Shown here in pieces: positions 7,353 to 14,641 of a DNA stretch of 17,118 nucleotides; positions within the stretch are counted from its first letter, which is position 1; every line of letters starts with the position of its first letter. Both the position numbers and the translations under genes were made by a program. Under the pieces are notes generated by a model. That model did no database searches and was not told the DNA's origin. It saw only the letters and a list, made by a program, of their open reading frames with translations. The stretch lies in assembly GCA_035644155.1 (NCBI GenBank), contig DASQPC010000002.1, positions 1-17,118 on the forward strand. Reading direction: 5' to 3'. This DNA comes from DATIGJ01 sp035644155 (GTDB lineage: Bacteria > Patescibacteriota > Microgenomatia > Levybacterales > UBA12049).

Positions 7353-8603
7353 ATGAAAATTTTGATGGTTTCATCATATTTGCCCTATCCCCTCTTTTCT
7401 GGTGGGCAAGTCCGTCTTTATAACCTCATCAAAGAATTATCGAGCAAACATGAAATTACATTGATTTGTGAGAAACGTCCTCAGCAAACATTTGATGATA
7501 TCAAAGAAGTTGAAAAGATTTGTAAAAAAGTTATTACCGTTGATCGACGCAAACAATGGAGTCTGGAGAATATTATAAAATCCGCCGCATCCGTTCACTC
7601 ATTTTTAGTAACAGGTCATACCAATCCAGAAATGAAACAGCTTATCATGGATGAATTAATCAGAGAAACATTTGATCTTATTCATGTTGAGACATTTTAC
7701 GTGATGCAAAATCTTCCTATGTCATTGCTGCAAAGGCAGGAATCTATACAGAAAAACGTGGATTCCCACTTTCGCGGGGATGACAGGAAAGATGGTTTGC
7801 CCATCGTTCTTGTTGAACACAATATTGAATATCAAGTTTATAAACGCTATGTTGACCGTGCACCAGCGCCACTTCGCCCATTTTTAGCACTTGATGTTGC
7901 CAAAATAAAAAGAGAAGAAGAAAAGTTTTGGCAAAAAGCAACAAAGGTCGTTGCTGTTTCAAATGATGATAAAAAGATTATTGAACAAGCAGGTATCCAT
8001 CCGGCAATTGTTGCAAATGGTGTTAATATTGATGCATTTTTTTTCAAACAAAAGTCCGAAACAAAAGTAAAAAAACTTTTATTTATTGGTGATTTTAAAT
8101 GGCTACAAAATAGAGATGCTCTCAAATTTATTATTGAAGATATTTGGCCCAAAATTAGTTTGGAATCAACAATCAAAGCACAATTATGGATTGTTGGAAG
8201 AACTATTCCTGATTCAATAAAAGCATTGACAGATGATCCGGATGTACTTTTTGATGAAGAAAGCTCAGTCAAACCTACCCCTGAAATTTTTCAAGAGGCA
8301 GATATTTTACTTGCTCCAATTCGAGTTGGTGGGGGAACAAGTTATAAAATTCTTGAATCGATGAGTAGTGGAACGCCTGTTGTTACTATGTCACTTAGTG
8401 CAGATGCAATTGGCGCAAAAGAGAGCGAACAAATAATGGTAGGGAATTCTGCCGAAGAGTTAGCAGCAAAAACGTTGCAGCTTTTACAAAATGAAAAAAA
8501 ATATCAAAAAGTCGCAAAAGGAGGAAGAAAATTAATTGAAGAAAAATATAGCTGGCAAACAATTGCAAAACATTTAGATCAAGTGTATAAGGAGGTTGCA
8601 TGA
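7353..8603 (+). CDS. GT4 family glycosyltransferase with in-frame palindromic insert
   Basis: This is a GT-B fold enzyme using a nucleotide sugar, acting in the cytoplasm on lipid-linked glycan. ATG 7353 is chosen over the TTG at 7317 because MKILMVSSYLPYPLFSGG is the canonical GT4 N-terminus and the extra residues lack family likeness. Landmarks: SGGQVRL near 20, VEHNIEY near 155, the domain-2 strand KKLLFIGDFKW near 240, and VGGGTSYKILESMSSGTPVV near 325-344, where Glu335 is the second Glu of the EX7E motif and Gly327 replaces the first, as in many GT4 subfamilies. Residues of about 126-149 interrupt the normal NLP-to-LPIVLVEHN join and include DSHFRGDD, encoded by a palindromic repeat. Its TGA overlaps the next ATG (ATGA), indicating coupling. 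Confidence 0.88.
   Translation: MKILMVSSYLPYPLFSGGQVRLYNLIKELSSKHEITLICEKRPQQTFDDIKEVEKICKKVITVDRRKQWSLENIIKSAASVHSFLVTGHTNPEMKQLIMDELIRETFDLIHVETFYVMQNLPMSLLQRQESIQKNVDSHFRGDDRKDGLPIVLVEHNIEYQVYKRYVDRAPAPLRPFLALDVAKIKREEEKFWQKATKVVAVSNDDKKIIEQAGIHPAIVANGVNIDAFFFKQKSETKVKKLLFIGDFKWLQNRDALKFIIEDIWPKISLESTIKAQLWIVGRTIPDSIKALTDDPDVLFDEESSVKPTPEIFQEADILLAPIRVGGGTSYKILESMSSGTPVVTMSLSADAIGAKESEQIMVGNSAEELAAKTLQLLQNEKKYQKVAKGGRKLIEEKYSWQTIAKHLDQVYKEVA
7760..7785. repeat. Palindromic TGTCATCCC-type repeat inside the GT4 gene
   Basis: ATTCCCAC (7762-7769), loop TTTC, GCGGGGAT (7774-7781) form an eight-pair stem with one mismatch. It is flanked on the minus strand by CTGTCAT. On the opposite strand it reads as the widely seen intergenic repeat whose spurious translation contains HPRESGNP. 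Here it is in frame and adds DSHFRGDD to the enzyme. Confidence 0.75.
8589..8595 (+). promoter_or_regulatory. Consensus Shine-Dalgarno for the second GT4 gene
   Basis: AAGGAGG lies four bases before ATG 8600, inside the 3' end of the upstream gene. It is the only full consensus Shine-Dalgarno I see before an accepted start in the window and sits at an internal operon gene, in contrast to the leaderless-type starts elsewhere. Confidence 0.8.
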
Positions 8604-9712
8604 GAATTGGTATAGACGGCAGGCTTTGGAATGAAACAGGAGTTGGGCGATATATTCGGAATCTTGTTTTTCAACTGCAAGCAATAGATAAAACAAATGA
8701 ATATGTATTATTTTTCAAAAAAGGATTAAAGATTAAAGACCTAAGCTTTAAGAATGAAAAATGGAAGATTGTTGAGACAGCTATTCATTGGCATTCATTT
8801 GAAGAACAGATACAATTTCCACAAGTTCTACAAAAAGAGAATTTGGATCTGATGCATTTTCCTTATTTTTCTTTACCAATTTTTTATAACAAGCCGTTTG
8901 TTGTCACGATTCATGATCTGATTATTAATCATTTTCCAACAGGGAAAGCATCAACACTTCCGTATCCGCTTTATAGAATGAAGCGTATCGGTTACGATTT
9001 TGTGATGCAACATGCAATACAAAAGAGCCAAAAAATTATCGTACCACTTCGCGCAGTCAAAGAAGATGTTATGCAAACTTTTGGCGTCCCTCAAGAAAAA
9101 ATTGTCGTGACGTATGAGGGAGTAAATACAAAATTAAAAAATCAAAAGTCAAAATTACAAGAAAAAAGTCAAAACTATTTTTTGTACGTTGGTAATGCCT
9201 ATCCACATAAAAATCTTGATTTTCTTATTGATGGATTTGTCGATTTTAAGAAATCTTGCAAGACGGATGTGCAGCTTATTTTGGTTGGTAAAAATGATTA
9301 TTTTTATAAGAGACTTCATGAAAGAGTTGCAAAAATGCAAAGAACAGATATTGTTTTTCATCATGATGTGAACGATGAAACATTATTTTCGTTCTATGCC
9401 GACGCACTTGCGTTTGTTTCAGCGTCTCTTATGGAAGGATTTGGTTTGCCTCCACTTGAAGCAATGAGTGCTTCTTGTCCGGTGTTATTGTCAGATATTC
9501 CTTCGTTTAAAGAAGTATGCAAAGATGGTGCGTTTTATTTTGACCCAATGCAAAGAAATACTCTTAAAGAAAAACTTACTTTCCTGTATAATCTTGATCA
9601 CAAGACAAGAGCAAGATATATTGCTCAAGGACTTGACCGGGTGAAAGATTTCTCCTGGGAAATAATGGCAAAAGAGACAAGAGCAATTTATGAAAGTAGC
9701 ATTAGTCTATGA
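8600..9712 (+). CDS. GT4 family glycosyltransferase (mannosyltransferase-like)
   Basis: This 370-residue GT-B enzyme begins MRIGIDGRLWNETGVGRYI, the typical start of MtfB-like mannosyltransferases that act on polysaccharide precursors. IHDLI near 105 and the domain-2 strand YFLYVGNAYPHKN near 193-205 follow. EGFGLPPLEAMSASCPV gives the catalytic EX7E pair Glu279 and Glu287. Between the two domains an unusually Lys/Gln-rich stretch, KLKNQKSKLQEKSQ, is encoded by a short A-rich near-repeat. The start is set by the AAGGAGG ribosome-binding site and a four-base overlap with the previous gene. The end overlaps the next gene by 23 bases. Given the adjacent GDP-mannose gene, mannose is a reasonable donor, but this is inference. 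Confidence 0.9.
   Translation: MRIGIDGRLWNETGVGRYIRNLVFQLQAIDKTNEYVLFFKKGLKIKDLSFKNEKWKIVETAIHWHSFEEQIQFPQVLQKENLDLMHFPYFSLPIFYNKPFVVTIHDLIINHFPTGKASTLPYPLYRMKRIGYDFVMQHAIQKSQKIIVPLRAVKEDVMQTFGVPQEKIVVTYEGVNTKLKNQKSKLQEKSQNYFLYVGNAYPHKNLDFLIDGFVDFKKSCKTDVQLILVGKNDYFYKRLHERVAKMQRTDIVFHHDVNDETLFSFYADALAFVSASLMEGFGLPPLEAMSASCPVLLSDIPSFKEVCKDGAFYFDPMQRNTLKEKLTFLYNLDHKTRARYIAQGLDRVKDFSWEIMAKETRAIYESSISL
9127..9177 (+). repeat. A-rich near-repeat inside the GT4 interdomain linker
   Basis: AATCAAAA, AGTCAAAA and AGTCAAAA recur within about 50 bases and encode a Lys/Gln/Ser-rich stretch just before the second Rossmann domain. It looks like a small in-frame expansion tolerated in the linker. Low base complexity makes chance similarity possible. 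Confidence 0.35.
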
Positions 9713-10787
9713 TAGAGTCAATCGGTGGGGTGGAGCTGAAAGAGTTCTCCTCGCGCTGCATCAATTATTTCCGAAAGCGCCATTATTTACTTCTGTTTAT
9801 CATCGTCAACAAGCCGCTTGGGCGGATAGTTTTACAATAAAAACATCTTTTTTGCAGCATCTTCCTTTTGCAAGATCACGGCATGAATTTTTACCTCTGC
9901 TTATGCCCGTTGCTTTTGAAAGTTTTTCTTTTGACGAGTATGATCTGGTTATCTCTGTCACAAGTGAAGCGGCAAAAGGGATTATTACCAAACCTCATAC
10001 CAAGCATATTTGTTATTGTCTTACTCCTACTCGTTATCTTTGGAGTGGGTATGAAACATATTTTAATAAAAGACCACTGAAGTTTTTAGCACAACCTGCT
10101 GTCTCTGCTCTTCGAAAATGGGATAAAATTGCGGCTTTTCGTCCTGATATGTTAGTTGCAATTTCTGAGGAAGTGAAAGGAAGAATTAAGAAGTTTTACG
10201 ACAGAGATTCTCTTGTCATTTATCCGCCAGTTACGTTGCAAGATATTACATCTGAGCAAAAAAAAGAAGGGAGAAAAGGAAAAACAGAGCCCTTTTTCTT
10301 GGTTGTTTCCCGTTTATCAAAATTTACAAAGTATAAGCGAGTTGATTTGGCAATTGAGGCATGTAATCGATTGAAGTTGCCATTGAAGATTGTCGGAAGC
10401 GGTAGTTGGGAAAAAGAGCTAAAGGCTCAGGCTGGACCAACGATTACTTTTTTAGGGAACTTGACTGATGATGAGTTGGTTGATTATTATAGAGATTGTA
10501 TTGCTCTTATTTTTCCGGGTGTCGAAGATTTTGGGTTGACTATGGTAGAGGCGCAGCAATTTGAAAAGCCGGTTATTGCTTTTGCTGGTGGCGGAGCAAT
10601 TGAAATAGTTCAAGAAGGGAAGACAGGCTATTTTTTTAGAGAACAGACGATTGAATCATTGATGAAGGTGCTTGAACAATTTCATACTTATACGTTTGAT
10701 AAACAAGCTTACAAAAAGCAGGTAGAAAAGTTTACATTCAAAAATTTTAAAAGAAATTTCGAAACTGTTGTGAAGAAAGTATTTTAA
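9690..10787 (+). CDS. GT4 family glycosyltransferase (WbaZ-like)
   Basis: This 365-residue GT-B enzyme starts MKVALVYDRVNRWGGAERV; the GGAERV loop is a GT4 phosphate-binding hallmark. CYCLTPTRYLWSGYETYF near 109-126 is characteristic of the WbaZ-like mannosyltransferase group. The second domain begins with FFLVVSRLSKFTKYKRVD, and GVEDFGLTMVEAQQFEKPV supplies the EX7E pair Glu279 and Glu287. No membrane segment is seen, so it is cytoplasmic or peripheral. It overlaps the preceding gene by 23 bases and has no Shine-Dalgarno, which suggests translation coupled to the upstream gene. The promoter of the following gene lies inside its last codons. Acceptor and linkage are unknown. Confidence 0.9.
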   Translation: MKVALVYDRVNRWGGAERVLLALHQLFPKAPLFTSVYHRQQAAWADSFTIKTSFLQHLPFARSRHEFLPLLMPVAFESFSFDEYDLVISVTSEAAKGIITKPHTKHICYCLTPTRYLWSGYETYFNKRPLKFLAQPAVSALRKWDKIAAFRPDMLVAISEEVKGRIKKFYDRDSLVIYPPVTLQDITSEQKKEGRKGKTEPFFLVVSRLSKFTKYKRVDLAIEACNRLKLPLKIVGSGSWEKELKAQAGPTITFLGNLTDDELVDYYRDCIALIFPGVEDFGLTMVEAQQFEKPVIAFAGGGAIEIVQEGKTGYFFREQTIESLMKVLEQFHTYTFDKQAYKKQVEKFTFKNFKRNFETVVKKVF

Positions 10788-10796
10788 TACTATAAT
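10768..10796 (+). promoter_or_regulatory. Promoter giving a leaderless mannose-1-phosphate guanylyltransferase mRNA
   Basis: TTGTGA (four of six matches to TTGACA) and a perfect TATAAT (10791-10796) are 17 bases apart. Exactly six bases separate the -10 from ATG 10803, so transcription would begin at or next to the A of the start codon. The -35 lies within the end of the upstream coding region. Confidence 0.65.
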
Positions 10797-10802
10797 AAGA
10801 CT

Positions 10803-11888
10803 ATGAAAATTGTACTGTTTGCTGGTGGCGTAGGAAGTCGTTTGTGGCCACTCTCTCGTAAAAATGCGCCAAAGCAGTTTGGCAAGATTATTGGTGACAA
10901 AACTATGTTGCAGCTAGCTGTAGCCAAACTTTTTCCTGATTTTGCCTGGAAAGATATTTACATCTCAACTGGTAAAAAATACGAAGACAATGTCAAATCT
11001 CAACTTCCAGAACTTCCAAACCTGAATGTTTTAGTCGAACCTGAAATGCGTGATGTTGGTCCTGCGGTTGGATTGGTCACTGCATTGTTTGTCAAAAGAA
11101 ATCCTGATGAGCCAATTGCGCTTCTTTGGGGAAGTGATCACCTTGTTCGCAAAGAAGATCTCTTCCGTCAGGCGCTTAAAACAGCAGAGGAACTTATCAA
11201 AAAAGATGGTAACCGGATCATTTTTGTCGGACAAAAGCCACGATTCGCAAGTCAAAATTTGGGATATATTGAGTTTGGAAGTCAAATTGCAACAGTCAAT
11301 GAGCTTCCTGTTTATAGTTTTAATGGTTTTAAATACCGTCCACACTTATCGACAGCAGAAAAATGGTATAAAGATGGTCATCATTCGTGGAATTTGGGTT
11401 ATTTTGTGACAACGCCTCAATTCCTTTGGAAACTTTTTGAGGATTTTGCTCCTGAGCTTTACCGTCAGTTAAAACAAATTAGTGATGCAGTTGATACGCC
11501 AGATTATGAACGAGTATTGGCAGAAGTGTATCCTCAGATTGAAAAGATCTCTTTTGATAATGCAGTCCTTGAAAAGATGGATCCAAAATTTGGTTATGTT
11601 ATTTCTGTTGATTTAGAATGGAGTGATATTGGAGCATGGGAAGCGCTCAAAGAAGCTTTGGAAAAGCATGAAGAAGATAATGTGATTAAGGGTAATGCAT
11701 TGGTTGAAGATTCGCGAGATACTTTAGTATTTAATTTCACAAAACAATTAGTTGTCGGGATTGATATGAATGATATGGTAATTGTCAACACGGATGATGT
11801 GATCCTTGTTTGTCCCAAAACTTCTGTACCGAAAATTAAAAAACTCGTTGAGAGCCTGGAAGGGACTTCTAACGGGCATCTGGTGTAA
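10803..11888 (+). CDS. manC: Mannose-1-phosphate guanylyltransferase
   Basis: It would make GDP-mannose from mannose 1-phosphate and GTP in the cytoplasm, feeding the nearby mannosyltransferase-like enzymes. The N-terminus holds the nucleotidyltransferase signature GGVGSRLWPLSRK (8-20) with PKQF at 23-26. VEPEMRDVGPA near 78-88 corresponds to the EPxxRNTAPA motif of the family in a divergent form. WGSDHLV at 109-115 matches the metal-binding PSDH segment. SVDLEWSDIGAWEAL near 268-282 is the sugar-phosphate-binding region. At 361 residues it lacks the fused phosphomannose isomerase domain found in many ManC proteins, so the isomerase must be elsewhere. It starts a transcript with wcaJ-like 11891-12553, two bases apart. 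GlmU- or RfbA-type relatives are less likely because of the PKQF and WSDIG motifs. Confidence 0.9.
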   Translation: MKIVLFAGGVGSRLWPLSRKNAPKQFGKIIGDKTMLQLAVAKLFPDFAWKDIYISTGKKYEDNVKSQLPELPNLNVLVEPEMRDVGPAVGLVTALFVKRNPDEPIALLWGSDHLVRKEDLFRQALKTAEELIKKDGNRIIFVGQKPRFASQNLGYIEFGSQIATVNELPVYSFNGFKYRPHLSTAEKWYKDGHHSWNLGYFVTTPQFLWKLFEDFAPELYRQLKQISDAVDTPDYERVLAEVYPQIEKISFDNAVLEKMDPKFGYVISVDLEWSDIGAWEALKEALEKHEEDNVIKGNALVEDSRDTLVFNFTKQLVVGIDMNDMVIVNTDDVILVCPKTSVPKIKKLVESLEGTSNGHLV

Positions 11889-11890
11889 TC

Positions 11891-12553
11891 ATGACTTACA
11901 CAACAATTAAAAAAAGTAGAATGTATGAGGCAACAAAGCGCACAATTGATGTTCTTTTTTCTATCATTCTCGTAATCTTTTTCTCTCCAATATTTCTTTT
12001 AGTGGCATTGTCAATTAAGTTAGAATCAATAGGGCCTATTTTTGCCGATACTCCAGCGCGAGTTGGCAGAGATGGCAAGACATTCAAAATGTATAAATTT
12101 CGTTCCATGGTACAAAATGCTCACCATTTGCTTCGTGAGGATCCACAGTATGCCCATCTCTATAATGTATATAAAAAAAGTAGTTATAAACTTCGTGATG
12201 ACCCCCGAATAACAGGAGTAGGAAGACTTATCAGAAAATATTCTCTTGACGAATTACCTCAATTTTTTAATGTCTTGAAAGGGGAAATGAGTGTTGTTGG
12301 TCCACGAGCATATTATCCTGATGAGCTTGAAAATCAACAAAATAAATATCCTCATACGCGTAGCGCTGTGAAAGTTGTGTTAAGTGTCAAACCTGGAATT
12401 ACTGGATTTTGGCAGGTATCGGGAAGAAGTGAAATTAATTTTGATAAGCGGATAGAAATGGATGCTGCGTATGTTAAAAAACGTTCTATTGTTTATGATT
12501 TTTGGATTATTCTCAAATCTCCTTGGGCCATGATTTCCGGTAAAGGAGTATGA
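11891..12553 (+). CDS. Initiating phosphoglycosyl transferase (bacterial sugar transferase family)
   Basis: This is a monotopic enzyme that moves a sugar phosphate from a nucleotide sugar to polyprenyl phosphate, the first membrane step of polysaccharide assembly. Features of the 220 residues: a hydrophobic re-entrant helix (about 20-42), KMYKFRSM at 66-73, DDPRITGVGRLIRKYSLDELPQFFNVL with the catalytic Asp120-Glu121 pair, MSVVGPRAYYPDE at 133-145, and PGITGFWQVSGRSEINF near the C-terminus. This is the short PglC/WsaP-like core without the extra N-terminal helices of full WcaJ, although the GFWQVSGR tail is typical of WcaJ/PssY relatives. It starts two bases after manC and is probably cotranslated. 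A start at Met11 would also keep the domain. Which sugar is loaded cannot be told. Confidence 0.9.
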   Translation: MTYTTIKKSRMYEATKRTIDVLFSIILVIFFSPIFLLVALSIKLESIGPIFADTPARVGRDGKTFKMYKFRSMVQNAHHLLREDPQYAHLYNVYKKSSYKLRDDPRITGVGRLIRKYSLDELPQFFNVLKGEMSVVGPRAYYPDELENQQNKYPHTRSAVKVVLSVKPGITGFWQVSGRSEINFDKRIEMDAAYVKKRSIVYDFWIILKSPWAMISGKGV

Positions 12554-12562
12554 GTAAATAGG

Positions 12563-12592
12563 TTGACAAATGGTAAAAAGGTCGAGTATCAT
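12563..12592 (+). promoter_or_regulatory. Promoter giving a leaderless DUF4012 mRNA
   Basis: A perfect TTGACA (12563-12568) and TATCAT (12587-12592, five of six matches to TATAAT) are 18 bases apart. Six bases then precede ATG 12599, placing the expected transcription start on the start codon. No Shine-Dalgarno is present. Confidence 0.65.
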
Positions 12593-12598
12593 ATATAA

Positions 12599-14593
12599 AT
12601 GAGTGGATTTGATAAAATCGAGTTTGGTTCAAAGAAAAAAGTAGAAACAAATGATGGATCAAAAAAAACGGCTACAATGGAAAAACATAGTTTGGTAGAT
12701 CAAAAGAATAATAGTTTTAGTATGACAAAAGCAAGAAAAACAAGTAAACCGACATTTAAATTCTCTCGCAAGGCACTTCCTATTATTGCTATTGTGCTTG
12801 TGCTGTTCGTTTTGACAGGTATTCCAGCATTTGCTGCTTATAAATCAGGTATTAAAACATATCGAGAAGCAAAATTAATTGCGACCGCAATGAAAAACCA
12901 AGATCTTAATTTGGCTTCAGATGAAATTGTCAAAACCAAAAAAGATCTTCAAGAAACACAGAGAAATCTGCATTATTTAATTCCTTACAAATTTGTTCCT
13001 TTGATAGGTTGGTATTACAATGATGTTGATCATCTTTTGCAAGCTGGATCATACGGACTAGACACCGCAGCAACAACAATTGACGCACTCAAACCGTATG
13101 TTGATGTCTTGGGACTCAAAGGAAAAGGCAGCTTTACCGGCGGTTCAGCTGAAGACAGAATCCAAACCGCTGTTATGGCAGCGAGTAAAATTACTCCACA
13201 AATCGATCAGATTGGAGCTTCATTAGTCTTGTTGCAAAAGGAAATAGATCAAGTAGATCCTAATCACTACCCAACACTTATTTTTGGTAAAAAAATAAAA
13301 ACACAACTGGCTGCATTAAAGCAAGGATCTGATGAAGCGGCAACATTTATAACAGATGCAAAACCGTTGGTTAAAGCCTTACCATCGCTCTTAGGTGAAT
13401 CTGAAGAGAAGAAATATTTGATTCTCTTCCAGAATGATAAAGAACTTCGTCCAACAGGTGGTTTTATGACAGCATACGCTGTTTTTAGAATCGATAAAGG
13501 CGTTATCCATATTGATCGATCAGATGATATTTACAATCTTGATAATACTATCGCAAACAAACCAAGTGCCCCATCTCAATTGCAACAATACTTAAAGGTG
13601 TCGGTACTCAACTTACGTGACAGCAATATCTCTCCAGACTATATTCAATCAATGAAGACATTCCGTTCAATGTATGAATCTTCAGGATCTTCAACAAATA
13701 TTGATGGGATTATCGCTATTGATACTAGTGTGTTGGTGAACACCATTAAGATTCTTGATGATCAAGTCACCGTTGATGGCATTACCTTTACTACCAAAAA
13801 CGACCCACGCTGTGACTGTCCACAAGTTATTTATGCGCTTGAGGATAATATATCGCGACCTGTTGGCTATGTCAGAGCAGAAAGAAAAGGTTTATTAGGC
13901 GATCTTTTATCAACGATTCTTACCAAAGCTCTTTCTTCATCACCAAAGATTTACTGGGGACCGCTTTTCCAGTCTTTTATTGCCGGATCAAACCAAAAAC
14001 ATATCCTGTTTGATCTTTATGATCAAAATGCACAGCAAGGTATACAGTCATTGAATGCAGCAGGGCAAATTCACGATTTTGATGGAGATTACCTCCACAT
14101 CAATGAAGCTAACTTGTCAGGAGCAAAGGTTAATCTTTTTATGCAAGAGATAGTTGATAGTGATTATCAATTCCAAGGTGATTCAGTGACTAAGACAGTC
14201 ACGATTCACTACAAGAATCCGCATCCAGCATCTGACTGTAATTTAGAACGTGGGGGATTGTGTCTAAACGCAGAATATCGTGATTGGATTCGAGTCTATG
14301 TACCAAAAGGAAGTCAGTTGGTTGATAGCAAAGGTTCTGATGTTAAAGTTACAACGAGTGAAGATCTTGGGAAAACAGTCTTTGATGGCTTTGTGAGTGT
14401 GCGTCCACAAGGTGTTGCAACATATACATTGACTTACAAATTACCATCATCATTGTCGAGCAAGTCACCATTGCCACTGATGATCCAAAAACAGCCCGGC
14501 ACCAATCAATTTACCTACAATATCATGGTCAATGGAAGAACAGTTGACAGCTTCCCACTACTGACTGATAAAGAGCTAACAGTTAAAAAATAG
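12599..14593 (+). CDS. DUF4012 domain membrane-anchored protein
   Basis: The 664 residues begin with a polar, Lys-rich cytoplasmic tail (1-58), one membrane helix (about 59-81) and a large extracellular part. A helical region follows (about 85-260), then KKYLILFQNDKELRPTGGF at about 271-289, the diagnostic DUF4012 signature. Four cysteines lie outside the membrane: Cys405 and Cys407 in RCDC, and Cys547 and Cys555 flanking a Gly-rich turn. They could form disulfides. The last 100 residues look like a beta-rich domain. DUF4012 proteins are commonly found with exopolysaccharide genes in actinobacteria and Patescibacteria, but their activity is not established. A role in surface polymer attachment, like LytR-CpsA-Psr proteins, is only an inference from context. 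The gene has its own promoter. Confidence 0.88.
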   Translation: MSGFDKIEFGSKKKVETNDGSKKTATMEKHSLVDQKNNSFSMTKARKTSKPTFKFSRKALPIIAIVLVLFVLTGIPAFAAYKSGIKTYREAKLIATAMKNQDLNLASDEIVKTKKDLQETQRNLHYLIPYKFVPLIGWYYNDVDHLLQAGSYGLDTAATTIDALKPYVDVLGLKGKGSFTGGSAEDRIQTAVMAASKITPQIDQIGASLVLLQKEIDQVDPNHYPTLIFGKKIKTQLAALKQGSDEAATFITDAKPLVKALPSLLGESEEKKYLILFQNDKELRPTGGFMTAYAVFRIDKGVIHIDRSDDIYNLDNTIANKPSAPSQLQQYLKVSVLNLRDSNISPDYIQSMKTFRSMYESSGSSTNIDGIIAIDTSVLVNTIKILDDQVTVDGITFTTKNDPRCDCPQVIYALEDNISRPVGYVRAERKGLLGDLLSTILTKALSSSPKIYWGPLFQSFIAGSNQKHILFDLYDQNAQQGIQSLNAAGQIHDFDGDYLHINEANLSGAKVNLFMQEIVDSDYQFQGDSVTKTVTIHYKNPHPASDCNLERGGLCLNAEYRDWIRVYVPKGSQLVDSKGSDVKVTTSEDLGKTVFDGFVSVRPQGVATYTLTYKLPSSLSSKSPLPLMIQKQPGTNQFTYNIMVNGRTVDSFPLLTDKELTVKK

Positions 14594-14603
14594 CATCAAT
14601 TAT

Positions 14604-14641
14604 TGTCATTCCCATGGCATGAGAGTCTCAATATGAGGAAT
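14604..14641. repeat. Possible degenerate TGTCATTCC repeat at the recO start
   Basis: TGTCATTCC (14604-14612) and GGAAT (14637-14641) could form a five-pair outer stem with small palindromes CATGGCATG and GAGAGTCTC between. The first nine bases match the repeat inside recO. The right half overlaps the first codons of recO, so it may be coincidence. Confidence 0.35.

Noticed and set aside
7744..7962. Minus-strand frame containing CHPRESGNP
   Set aside because: This is the well-known spurious translation of the palindromic repeat, antisense to the conserved GT4 gene.
7847..8272. 141-residue minus-strand open frame
   Set aside because: It lies entirely antisense to the well-supported GT4 gene, is Ser/Phe-rich as expected of a shadow frame, and has no family motif.
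12541..12561. AAAGGAGT followed by ATG at 12550
   Set aside because: It looks like a Shine-Dalgarno and start but opens only a three-codon frame and lies at the end of the phosphoglycosyl transferase gene.
14603..14632. TTG start for recO
   Set aside because: The extra ten residues come from a repeat-like region, and RecO proteins normally begin just before the TEGIV strand.
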